From Paracyclopina nana (taxonomy: Eukaryota; Arthropoda; Copepoda; Cyclopoida; Cyclopettidae), in NCBI GenBank assembly GCA_019096065.1, contig JAGUCH010000001.1, forward strand, positions 17,546,001-17,610,000: 64,000 bases of DNA. Direction: 5' to 3'. Positions within the stretch are counted from its first letter, which is position 1; each line of letters starts with the position of its first letter. Below the pieces are notes generated by a model, which made no database searches, was not told the origin of the DNA, and saw only the letters and a program-made list of their open reading frames with translations. The position numbers and the translations under genes are program-made. Shown here piece by piece: positions 23,400-33,580 of this stretch.

Positions 23400-25140
23400 T
23401 CAGTCAAAATTCATGCCCAGCTGACCCAAGTTTAAGTCACAACAACTTTGGCTCAGTTTAGCTCAGCATGGCTCAGTTCAACCCAAATGGCTCAGATCAG
23501 CTCTGTTAGGATCAGTTTAATATAAATTTGCTCAGTTTTATATAATTTTTCTCAGTTTGATGTAATTTTTCTCAGTTTGATGTAAGTTGGCTCATTTGAA
23601 ATCAAATAGGCTTCGTTCAGTTTTATTAGAATCGATTAAACTCAGTTAAGCCCAGTTTAGTTTTATTGAACTCAGTTTGACTCAGTTAGGATAATCTAAT
23701 ACATAACATATTTATGCTTAGTTTAAATCATTAGGCTCTGTGTAACTCAGTTGTGCTCAGTTGCATTGATCAGACTCTGTTGGAAAATGATTTGATCAGT
23801 TGAGCTCAGTTAAACTCAGTTGGGCTCAATTTAACTCAGTTGAGCTGAGTCTAACTCAGTTGGGCTCAGTTTAACAAATTGTAACCAAACATGACTCGGT
23901 TTTCTATGATGAGCTCAGTTAAACAACTCCTTGGATAGACCACGACAAACCAGACTTGGATCGACAAAACGAATCGTCCTTGGATCGACTATCATAGCAC
24001 GCATACCTCAGATACACCAGAACTTACAGTCTTTAGTTACACTAATAAACTTACTATACCTGGATCGACAAACAAACCATCCTTGGATCGACTATTAGAA
24101 CTATTGGATCGATGCGAGAAATCCGCCTTGGATAGACTAGAAAAGCATATTTTGGGGGTGGCATATTATGTTCATGTTGTTATTATGTTCTTCTAGTCTA
24201 TCTATAGACAGTCTGTTTTAACAGTCGATCTAAGGATGATCCATTCTTCTGCCAGTCTATCTAATTACAGTTGGTTCTAGTCGACGGCAGTCAATCCAAG
24301 TACGATTCCATCTTGTCGATCCAAGGGCTGGATGTTTTTATAGTCAATCTTGGGGCTATATGTTGCATTCTATCCAGGGACAGTGTGTTCTAGTCGATCC
24401 AAGTATGGCCGCCCATTTAGTTTTTCTCAGAAAGCCCCAAGTTCCCCTTGGTGCTCAGTTTAACTCATTTACACCCAGTTTTTATTCAGTGAGGCTCGTC
24501 CAACTCAGTGAGGCTCAGTTCAACTCAGTAAGTCTCAGTTCAACTCAGCTTGTCTTGGTTCATCTTAGTGAGGCTCAGTTGAAATCAGTAATGCTCAGTA
24601 AGGCTCAGTTCAACTCAGCTTGGCTCAGTTCAACTCAGCTTGGCTCAGTTCAACTCAGCTTGGCTCAGTCCAACTCAGTAAGTCTCAGTTCAACTCAGTA
24701 AGTCTCAGTTCAACTCAGTAAGTCTCAGTTCAACTCAGTAAGTCTCAGTTCAACTCAGTAAGTCTCAGTTCAACTCAGTAAGTCTCAGTTCAACTCAGCT
24801 TGGCTTGGTTCATCTCAGTGAGGCTCAGTTGAAATCAGTAATGCTCAGTAAGGCTCAGTTCAACTCAGCTTGGCTCAGTTCAACTCAGCTTGGCTCAGTC
24901 CAACTCAGTAAGTCTCAGTTCAACTCAGTAAGTCTCAGTTCAACTCAGTAAGTCTCAGTTCAACTCAGTAAGTCTCAGTTCAACTCAGTAAGTCTCAGTT
25001 CAACTCAGCTTGGCTTGGTTCATCTCAGTGAGGCTCAGTTCAAATCAGTAATTCTCAGTTGAAATCAGTAATGCTCAGTTCAACTCAGTAAAGCTCTGTT
25101 TAAATCAGTTCAACTCAGCTTAGCTCAATTGCTCAGTTAG
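23400..25140. repeat. CTCAGT satellite with higher-order structure
   Basis: The basic unit is about 20 bases (CTCAGTTCAACTCAGTAAGT). It is degenerate from 23400 to 23900 and highly regular from about 24460 to 25100. Within the regular part a composite block (CTTGGCTTGGTTCATCTCAG, then a GAAATCAGTAATG stretch) returns near 24545, 24795 and 25005. Groups of units have therefore been amplified together as higher-order repeats. Confidence 0.92.
23925..24410. repeat. inverted CTTGGATCGAC repeats inside the satellite
   Basis: The first half (23930-24135) has repeated CTTGGATCGAC or CTTGGATAGAC. The second half (24195-24410) has the reverse complement, GTCGATCCAAG and GTCTATC variants. The two halves are arranged around a centre near 24165, interrupting the CTCAGT array. 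No coding function is seen. Confidence 0.8.
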
Positions 25141-25752
25141 TTTTCAATGCTGAGCTCAATTTTTAGTCACAGCTTCTTTGCATTCTATTGAGATATTCCA
25201 GCTTCATCAGTGAGATATTCCAGCTTCATCAGAGCCTTAAAAATGTCATCTGGAGAATATCTCAGCCAATTGCTTAATAAAAAATCTAGATTTCTATTTG
25301 GACAGATCTGGAGCAAAGATATAAGGCACACATATAAAGCAAAGTGACACATCTCCTATAATTAATGAAAATCGTGAGAAATTCTCATTGACATCAATAT
25401 CCTGATGATGTAAAAAATGGATGATGGAGATTTATAACAGAAGTGTTGTGGAACTATTTTATTTTCTGTTAAGTCACCTTCACACCATCAACAATGGGAG
25501 TAGTGAAAAAAAGCCCAAGTAGGAATTTCTGCCCACAGTGGAATTGAAAAAGATTGAAATGTAGTAGGAAGAAAAGTGCAAAAAGTGACGGGTTGTAAAT
25601 TCTAGGGCTATTTTAGCATTGCACAGGCTGATTTGCATAGTTCCCAGAAAATCATTAGAAAAACTTTTTAAAGCAAGATCCCCAAGAAAAAAGATGGCTA
25701 CTCGCAGAAATGCAATATTTTCAAATTGAGAGCAATTCTAATGCCTAAAAGG
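25141..25752. other. non-coding stretch
   Basis: No gene or clear repeat is seen, except a short direct duplication around 25195-25225 (GAGATATTCCAGCTTCATCA twice). Confidence 0.5.
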
Positions 25753-26263
25753 AAAGAGCTGACAGCTAATTTTGTGTTCAATATTAAGAACCTGATTTCA
25801 TAGTTTATCTTTCAGCTTGTAAAAATGTTTGAATTTTGATTGGCTGGAATATTGTTTTGACTTCTGTCAGCTGACAAAATATTTGAATCCTTATTTCATT
25901 CATTGGACGAAATGTTTGACTCTTGATTGGCTGGAATATTTGTTTTGATTCAGTCAGCTGACGAAAAGTTTGAATCTTGATTGAAATATTTGTTTTTAAA
26001 TTCTGTCAGCTGACGAAAAGTTTGAATCTTGATTGAAATATTTGTTTTTAAATTCTGTCAGCTGACGAAAAGTTTGAATCTTGATTGAAATATTTGTTTT
26101 TAAATTCTGTCAGCTGATAAAGTGTTTTGAATTGCTATTGGCCCTAATTTTTGTCAGCTGGCAAAAGTCATAATTCTGAAAAGCTTTCTTTTATTCCAAA
26201 AGATAAATAAGATTTTAATTTTTAAAAAAGGTATTTTCCAAATTAGAGCAGTGACAGCTCTTT
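25753..26263. mobile_element. candidate MITE enclosing a CAGCTGAC minisatellite
   Basis: The outer ends are inverted: AAAGAGCTGACAGC at 25753 and GTGACAGCTCTTT ending at 26263. The interior has about seven copies of a 40-52-base unit with TCAGCTGACGAAAAGTTTGA and TTGATTGGCTGGAATATTTG, three of them almost identical. The end motif also occurs elsewhere in the window. The element boundaries are plausible but no target duplication was verified. Confidence 0.5.
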
Positions 26264-27540
26264 GTGTTTTAGGCTCTACTCTTGATGAAGAACTGAGAAG
26301 GGGCCACACAAAGTGTGCAGCATAGCAGTAATGTGAGAAGAAAAATGCGAGCTTGATGTCTTTGTGAGCTTCGTGATCATCAACCTGCTGTTATTTTAGG
26401 CTGCAAAATGCAAAAGTTGAGATCATCATAATTGGCCAAACCACCTTATTATGGCCATTACAACAAAATCTCTCCATCCCTCGAGTAATCCAAGGCAGTC
26501 GTTACTCCTCGGACGCCTATCCAGATTTCAGTTGAAAAACGGTTTCAAATCTTTAATTTCCCATCTTGGAGGTCGTTTTTCTTGTATTTGGAAGCAGCAG
26601 CAGAAGAAATAGCTACTTTGTTCAATTGATGACCAAATATTGGGACTATAGACTCTGGAATGTTGCTGTATAATAAACTCGGCTTTGCTGAGCTAATTTG
26701 TGGCAAATTATCATTCCTCAAGTGTGAACCACTCTCCACGTCCGGTCACAGTTAGAGCCCTGTTTCGTGCAGAGATGGGCAACTTTGGAATCTGCCCATT
26801 TTCTTACTCTTTTTTATTTTGGCTCAAATGATTTCAAGGTACTTTTCTATTAAAAAAAGCTTAAAACTGAATGTTGCAATTGTAGTTCCAGTAATTGCCT
26901 ATATTTCTTTAGAAACTCAAAAACTTGAATTTATAAAAATTTCCCATGTAGAAGAAACTTTTCTGAAAAATGCATTATTATCGTTAAAAAAGCTAAAAAA
27001 TTAATACTTAACTTATTTTCTGAATTTCAACCTTTTGCATAAAATAGGTTTCTTTTTAGAAAAAGCTCACAAAGTGCCCATATTTCTTATTTCTAATAAT
27101 CCTCAATTAAAAAGTAATTTGCTTATAAAAATGGCAATTTAAAACAAAGTGCCTATATTTTTGAATTATGACTTTATAAAAAAGTAGTTCATGACTGGCA
27201 TTCACAGGTAAATTCAAAGTTTTTTATTCTAACTACGCCTCTCTGATCAGCATAGGACTCTATAATGAGCTTTTAAAGTCAAGCTGGACGAGAGCTAGGG
27301 GAACTTAATAAAGGCTGGGGTCAGAATTTCACAAGAAGGAAATATTTTGTTAAATTAGCAGGTGTCATCTGAAGTGCATCATCATAAATTGTCACTTTTG
27401 TGGATGTCACATAGATTGTTACAGCCCATTTCACGCCCATTTTTCTGTCCTATTGAATTCCTTTTCATGAAATAAGTAGCCAAGAAGAGATTCCCCGCTG
27501 TTCATAATGACGTTGAAAAAACAATGGAACAACACGCTTT
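26264..27540. other. non-coding stretch
   Basis: No gene is recognised. A block near 26476-26522 (TAATCCAAGGCAG, then CTCGGACGCCTA) resembles one near 36620-36662, suggesting another dispersed repeat family. Confidence 0.5.
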
Positions 27541-30179
27541 TTAACAGCTCCTGACTGTAAGCCACAGGCAATCCTGATACAAGGTTTCGGATTCGAAAAT
27601 CAGTTTTTTGGCCCAAATCCCTTGTAATGGTGTGAAAAGTACGAAAATTAAGTTTCATGACCACTGGACCACTCTAGGGTGGTCAAGTGGTGCGGTAAGC
27701 AAAAGGCTGTTTAGATTAAGGCAAAAATGAATGGGGGCCTAGCTGGAGGTGTGGGTATGGCCAGAAATCAACTATACCCTAATTATCTAGGCCCTGGGGG
27801 GGTCTCTAGGTGTCAGGGAAAAAAAGTTGAAAAACGTAAACAAACTAGTTGAAAAATGGCCAAAATTCACTTTTTCGGACCCTACTTTGAGGGCATTTTC
27901 CTTCCATGTCAGTGGATGGATTTTTGATTTTTCAACTCTGGATGAAAGTCAAAGATTGGAACTGTCATTACAAAAAAGAAAATTCATTATATGTCTGCAG
28001 ATGGAGCTCCTGGAGCGATTCAAAAATGCACATTTTTTACAAAAATGCCTTTACAGTAAAACAGATAAAACCGACAAGTGAAAGTGAAGTCATGGACAAA
28101 CTTATTTTTGTCATCACAAACATGTCAGTGCACACCCAGAGGCTTCTCCCAAACAAAAAAATTCAGGATACATAGGCCCTGCCCCTGGCCAGGAGCCTGG
28201 GCAGTCCCATTTATTCTCTGCTGCAGCAGCTACATAGGCCAACAGGGAGCCCCTGGCTCCCATGTCAGTGGATGAAAGTGTCCTTTTTCAGCCTCCTGAG
28301 GTCTGTGCTGGCCTGGAGGCTTGGGCCAAGCAAAAAAATTCAGGGTACATTGGCCCTGGCCTGGAGCCTGGGCGGTACCTGTTATGCTCTGCTACAGGAG
28401 GCTGAAAAAGGACACTTTCATCCACTGACATGGGAGCCAGGGGCTCCCTGTTGGCCTATGTAGCTGCTGCAGCAGAGCATAACAGGTACCGCCCAGGCTC
28501 CAGGCCAGGGCCAATGTACCCTGAATTTTTTTGCTTGGCCCAAGCCTCTAGGTCAGCACAGACCTCAGGAGGCTGAAAAAGGACACTTTCATCCACTGAC
28601 ATGGGAGCCAGGGGCTCCCTGTTGGCCTATGTAGCTGCTGCAGCAGAGCATAACAGGTACCGCCCAGGCTCCAGGCCAGGGCCAATGTACCCTGAATTTT
28701 TTTGCTTGGCCCAAGCCTCTAGGTCAGCACAGACCTCAGGAGGCTGAAAAAGGACACTTTCATCCACTGACATGGGAGCCAGGGGCTCCCTGTTGGCCTA
28801 TGTAGCTGCTGCAGCAGAGCATAACAGGTACCGCCCAGGCTCCAGGCCAGGGCCAATGTACCCTGAATTTTTTTGCTTGGCCCAAGCCTCCAGGCCAGCA
28901 CAGACCTCAGGAGGCTGAAAAAGGACACTTTCATCCACTGACATGGGAGCCAGGGGCTCCCTGTTGGCCTATGTAGCTGCTGCAGCAGAGCATAATAGGC
29001 ACCGCCCAGGCTCCAGGCCAGGGCCAATGTACCCTGAATTTTTTTGCTTGGCCCAAGCCTCCAGGCCAGCACAGACCTCAGGAGGCTGAAAAAGGACACT
29101 TTCATCCACTGACATGGGAGCCAGGGGCTCCCTGTTGGCCTATGTAGCTGCTGCAGCAGAGCATAATAGGCACCGCCCAGGCTCCAGGCCAGGGCCAATG
29201 TACCCTGAATTTTTTTGCTTGGCCCAAGCCTCTAGGCCAGCACAGACCTCAGGAGGCTGAAAAAGGACACTTTCATCCACTGACATGGGAGCCAGGGGCT
29301 CCCTGTTGGCCTATGTAGCTGCTGCAGCAGAGCATAATAGGCACCGCCCAGGCTCCAGGCCAGGGCCAATGTACCCTGAATTTTTTTGCTTGGCCCAAGC
29401 CTCTAGGCCAGCACAGACCTCAGGAGGCTGAAAAAGGACACTTTCATCCACTGACATGGGAGCCAGGGGCTCTCTGTTGGCCTATGTAGCTGCTACAGCA
29501 GAGAATAAATGGGACCGCCCAGGCTCCTGGCCAGGGGCAGGGCCTATGTATCCTGAATTTTTTAGTTTGGGAGAAGCCTCTGGGTGTGCACTGACATGTT
29601 TGGGATGACAAAAAAAAAGTTTGTCCATGACTTCACTTTCACTTGTCGGTTTTATCTGTTTTACTGTAAAGGCATTTTTGTAAAAAATGTGCATTTATGA
29701 ATCGCTCCAGGAGCTCCATCTGCAGACATATAATGAATTTTCTTTTTTGTAATGACAGTTCCAATCTTTGACTTTCATCCAGAGTTGAAAAATCAAAAAT
29801 CCATCCACTGACATGGGAGGAAAATGCCCTCAAAGTAGGGTCCGAAAAAGTGAATTTTGGCCATTTTTCAACTAGTTTGTTTACGTTTTTCAACTTTTTT
29901 TCCCTGACACCTAGAGACCCCCCCAGGGCCTAGATAATTAGGGTATAGTTGATTTCTGGCCATACCCACACCTCCAGCTAGGCCCCCATTCATTTTTGCC
30001 TTAATCTAAACAGCCTTTTGCTTACCACACCACTTGACCACCCTAGAGTGGTCCAGTGGTCATGAAACTTAATTTTCGTACTTTTCACACCATTACAAGG
30101 GATTTGGGCCAAAAAACTGATTTTCGAATCCGAAACCTTGTATCAGGATTGCCTGTGGCTTACAGTCAGGAGCTGTTAA
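27541..30179. mobile_element. 2.6-kb foldback element with TTAA ends
   Basis: The left arm (27541-28395) and the right arm (about 29430-30179) are nearly identical inverted copies. Both outer ends read TTAACAGCTCCTGACTGTAA when read inward. The inner part of the right side is expanded into seven 171-bp tandem units, while the left arm has about one and a half units in inverse orientation. TTAA at both borders fits the target-site preference of piggyBac- or Kolobok-type transposons, although the TTAA is also part of the palindrome. No transposase is visible, so the element is non-autonomous. High arm identity implies recent insertion or gene conversion between the arms. Confidence 0.88.
28396..29500. 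repeat. seven 171-bp tandem units
   Basis: Units begin with AGGAGGCTGAAAAAGGACAC at 28396, 28567, 28738, 28909, 29080, 29251 and 29422 (the last is partial). Differences are few (CTAGGTC, CCAGGCC and CTAGGCC variants; AACAGG against AATAGG), which shows recent amplification. The open minus-strand frame of 159 codons follows from 171 being a multiple of three and is not a gene. Most units carry GCC-N4-GGC, the AP-2 site class. Confidence 0.95.
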
Positions 30180-30307
30180 GCCCTTAAAACACATCTTTAA
30201 AAGCTTAAGATAATTTTTAAAAAGTAGCTCTTACCTTCATAATCCCAGGTAATTTGAAAAACACTTTAAAAGTCGCCTTTTTTAGCACGAAATTCGCTCT
30301 GAAACTA

Positions 30308-30525
30308 AGTCAACGCAGTAAACTGAAAAGGTAAACAAATCGGAACTTTCGGAACTTTTTAACTCTCACGCAACCTCTCATAACGCATAAACTCTTTAAA
30401 ATTGAACTCTTCTTTGTTTAAGAGATTAAAAATATGATTCAGCGCTAAATTAAGTCAACGCAATAAACTGAAAAGGTAAACAAATCGGAACTTTCCGACT
30501 CTCACGCAACCTCTCATAACAAAGT
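30308..30525. repeat. direct duplication of ~80 bp
   Basis: The phrase AAGTCAACGCAGTAAACTGA and the following AAGGTAAACAAATCGGAAC, then CTCTCACGCAACCTCTCATA, occur twice about 137 bases apart (30308-30390 and 30445-30525). Confidence 0.85.
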
Positions 30526-30655
30526 CTTCTTTTTTAAAGAGTTTAAAATAACGATCAAACATGTAAAAGTGCAGAATGAACAAAAGGAACGCGGCGCGGA
30601 AATGCCATAACATAATTTGATGAATGACTTGCATATTTTTTGGGTGGAAACAACG

Positions 30656-30685
30656 AGCGCTCGCGCTTGCGCGCGCGCGCGCGGT
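30656..30685. repeat. alternating CG/GC run
   Basis: A run of GCGCTCGCGCTTGCGCGCG continuing through GCGCGCG sits in AT-rich surroundings. Such alternating purine-pyrimidine tracts can adopt Z-form DNA. No gene start is recognised beside it. Confidence 0.7.
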
Positions 30686-30942
30686 TTTGAGCGTTGCCCG
30701 TTGTTCTTTGTACCATATCCATCGTAATTGTTCTTAAGTAGTGGGCTGAGCATTTTTGATTAATGATCCGGCCAAAACTTGAACAACAACAACTACGCGC
30801 ACAAAACTCATTCATAGACCTTGAGTCCATCTTTTTTTCTTAATTTGAATTTTGAGCATTTTTTTTATAAAAAGCGGAAAAAGAACCTCCATTTGACGAA
30901 AATTATATCAAAATATGCTTAGAATTGTAGATCACAATCTGA

Positions 30943-30990
30943 CACACTGGGCCGAAAGAACAAAGGATATTTCATCTTCGGCCCAGTGTG
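30943..30990. repeat. 48-bp hairpin, CACACTGGGCCGA family
   Basis: CACACTGGGCCGA at 30943 is mirrored by TCGGCCCAGTGTG ending at 30990. The same arms form hairpins at 34576-34635 and, diverged, at 39116-39241. It is probably a miniature inverted-repeat element family. Confidence 0.8.
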
Positions 30991-31419
30991 ATGATCAATC
31001 ATCAGATGATAAAAAAATGCCTTTTTTAAAATTATTATTAAGTGCAAAATTATTTTGGGGGCATTTTGACTGCACGCTTTGACAGGCGCAAAAATGGCTT
31101 CTTTTTTGGTGCACTTTAGTGATGAAGTGGTGAAATTTTGAAGCAATCAGGTGTGGAATGTTGCATATTCACATATTTTCGTCGTAGTCAATTTTACACA
31201 ATTAGAGAGCTTAATTGGCCTGGATGCGTCATAGAGTAGAACAAGTGATGGATGCATATTGCATTAACCTACCACCAGTTGTTGTTGTTGGTCAAAATGG
31301 AGCCGCTAAATATTACAAAATCTCAGCAGGAACGATTTGGCTCTCAGCTGGAAGCCGCCTAAATTTCACCCATTTCAGTTGACCAATTTTTGAATGTTAG
31401 TTTTGCTGAAATTTAGTAA

Positions 31420-32075
31420 TGAATTCAACTCCCAGAATTGCAGCCAATAGAAATTCAAACATTTCATCAGCTGACAGAAATCAAAACAACCAATCCAACC
31501 AATGGAATCAGTGCAGGTCATCAGCTGACAGAAATCGTAACAAACAATCGAGCCAATCACAATTCAAACATTTAATCAGCTGACACTACTAAAAAATCCA
31601 GCCAATCACAATTCAAACTTTTCAACAGCTGACAAAAATCATAACAAATAATAAAGTCAGCGAAAATCAAAGCAATTGAGCAATCCAGCCAATAGAAATT
31701 CAAACATTTCATCAGCTGACAGAAGTCAAAACAAATAATCCAGCCAATTGAATCAGTGCAAGTAATCAGCTGACAACAATCCTAACAAACAATCAAGCAA
31801 ATAACAATTCAAACACTTAATCAGCTGACACGAGTAAAAATAGAAATCTAGCCTAACATAATCAAAATATTTTATCAGCTGACACAAATAAAACAAGCCT
31901 TTGCAGCCAATAACCATTTTATTCAGCTGAAAGAAATCAAAGCAAAACAATCATTTCAGCCAATCACAGTTCAAAGATTTTGTCAGCTGACACAATAAAA
32001 AACAATGATTCCAGCCAATCACAATTCAAACATAATGTCAGCTGACGCAATTCAAAAACAATTGCAGCCAATCAG
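31420..32075. repeat. ~40-bp repeat array with CAGCTGAC and CCAATCA
   Basis: About fifteen degenerate units contain AATCCAGCCAATCACAATTC, AAACATTT and ATCAGCTGACAGAAATCAAA. Read in reverse complement this is the same unit as the minisatellite at 25.8-26.2 kb. Each unit combines a CAGCTG E-box with a CCAAT-box-like core. Confidence 0.85.
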
Positions 32076-33324
32076 AGATTAGGTTAGAGCCGTTAAAAAC
32101 TAATGGAAGTAGGTCAGTTTTTGAGCTTTTTTGTCCAACAACAACAACCATATCATAAAAAGGAAGGTAGCAGCATTGAGATGTCAAAAGAATGCGGAGG
32201 GGTGAAAAACAATAGGCAAATTGCATTTTTGCTACAGTGGAAGGCCCCTGTTAAATTAGGGGTTTGTTGCTCTCTCTATATATATACAGCCCTAATTATG
32301 GAAGGCACTCTGGGGCAAACAGCCCTTGAAAGCCCTTCTCCGTTTGCCCCTTTTCACGCACCTTTTCTCACACAGTGAGGCCTGCTTAGCTTACTACTTA
32401 TTATGGCCCTTTAAATTTTGACCACAATTTACTGCCAAAGCCTAAAGTTGCTCACGAGCCAAGCACATGTACCCAAGGTGTATGAAAAAGAAGGTGAAAC
32501 AATAAAATTATTATTATGGACCTTGGCCTGGAAACCTGTTTGAATTCGAAAAAAAACTTTTTTACTGAGAGGAGCATTTTTTCGGTTTTTTCTTAAGGCC
32601 ACTTACAAAAATACTTATTTAACTAAAGATATCTCAACATTAGCAAAAATGTGGGAAAATCAAAAATGACCTTTAAATATAATACTTTTTTTCAAAAGTA
32701 GATATCTGTGCATTTTCATTTCTTTTTGCTAGACAAAGTATTTTCCCTGAAGCCAAGAGATTCCCAATTAGCCTGCAGCATTTTTTGAGCACTTTTTCGC
32801 ATAGCCTTGATATTGAGACCATGACTAAGCAGAATGAATTAAACAGTACACAAAATATTTTCCTTGATTGCAGTCCTATTCAACAAAATACCTTGAATTC
32901 ATCCATATGCTCATTCTCAAGGTTTGAAAAAATTCCCAAAAAATTCATTAAGTTATGCTATTTAAAAGTAAGGTCTGAGGCTGCTTTTTTAAAGGTTGAA
33001 AAATGGAGTTAATTTTTGAGCACTGAGAAGGGGAAATGAAATGTTGTGAAACTGAGCTATGCTTATTATTACTGAAGAGGTGGAATCCTGAGTTCATTTT
33101 AAGCGTGAAATCGTTGCCACCACAGCTGGCTGAAATCTGGCTGACATTCATTAATTTCATCCTCTCCACTTGAAATGCCTTGACCAACATCAAGGACCAC
33201 AAATTAAAGAAAGTTCCACCAAAAAAACCTGCCCAAATTTTAATATTTTAATTTTACATTAAGGCCCTTTTGAATGAATTAGTTCAATCATTTTTCAATT
33301 TTAATTTTGGCTTTTTTTATTTAT
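32076..33324. other. non-coding stretch
   Basis: No gene is recognised. Short frames (32103-32378, 32785-33012, 32948-33202) have no motif or splice support. Confidence 0.45.
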
Positions 33325-33580
33325 TTTCAGTAAACTGATTTAGAACGAGTGGAAATCGTTTTACAGTAGTGTTTTATTTCATAATTCAGCCTTATTTGTT
33401 TATTTGAAGTAAACTGAATTATACAGCGCGGAATCCGTTTTACAGCAAATAAAAGCTGTATTCAATGTGTTATTGCATAATTCAGCCTTTTCGGCTATTT
33501 TAATCATTGCATATCTATTTATTCACAGTAAACTGAATTATGACGCGCGGAAACCGTTTCACTGTAAATAAAAGCTGTTT
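33325..33580. repeat. three-copy repeat with GCGCGGAAACCGTTTTACAG
   Basis: Copies near 33336, 33412 and 33532 share GTAAACTGAATTA, an ACGCGCGGAAACCGTTT-like core and AAATAAAAGCTG, separated by blocks with ATAATTCAGCCTTAT. The central core is unusually CpG-rich for the region. Confidence 0.8.

Noticed and set aside
24460-25100. CRISPR-like regular repeat array
   Set aside because: Units are contiguous with no unique spacers, and the genome is eukaryotic; it is a satellite.
28719-29198. 159-codon minus-strand open frame
   Set aside because: It lies within the 171-bp tandem units of the foldback element; openness follows from the period.
28396-29500. 171-bp period resembling primate alpha satellite
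   Set aside because: The sequence is unrelated and lies inside a foldback element; the shared length is a coincidence.
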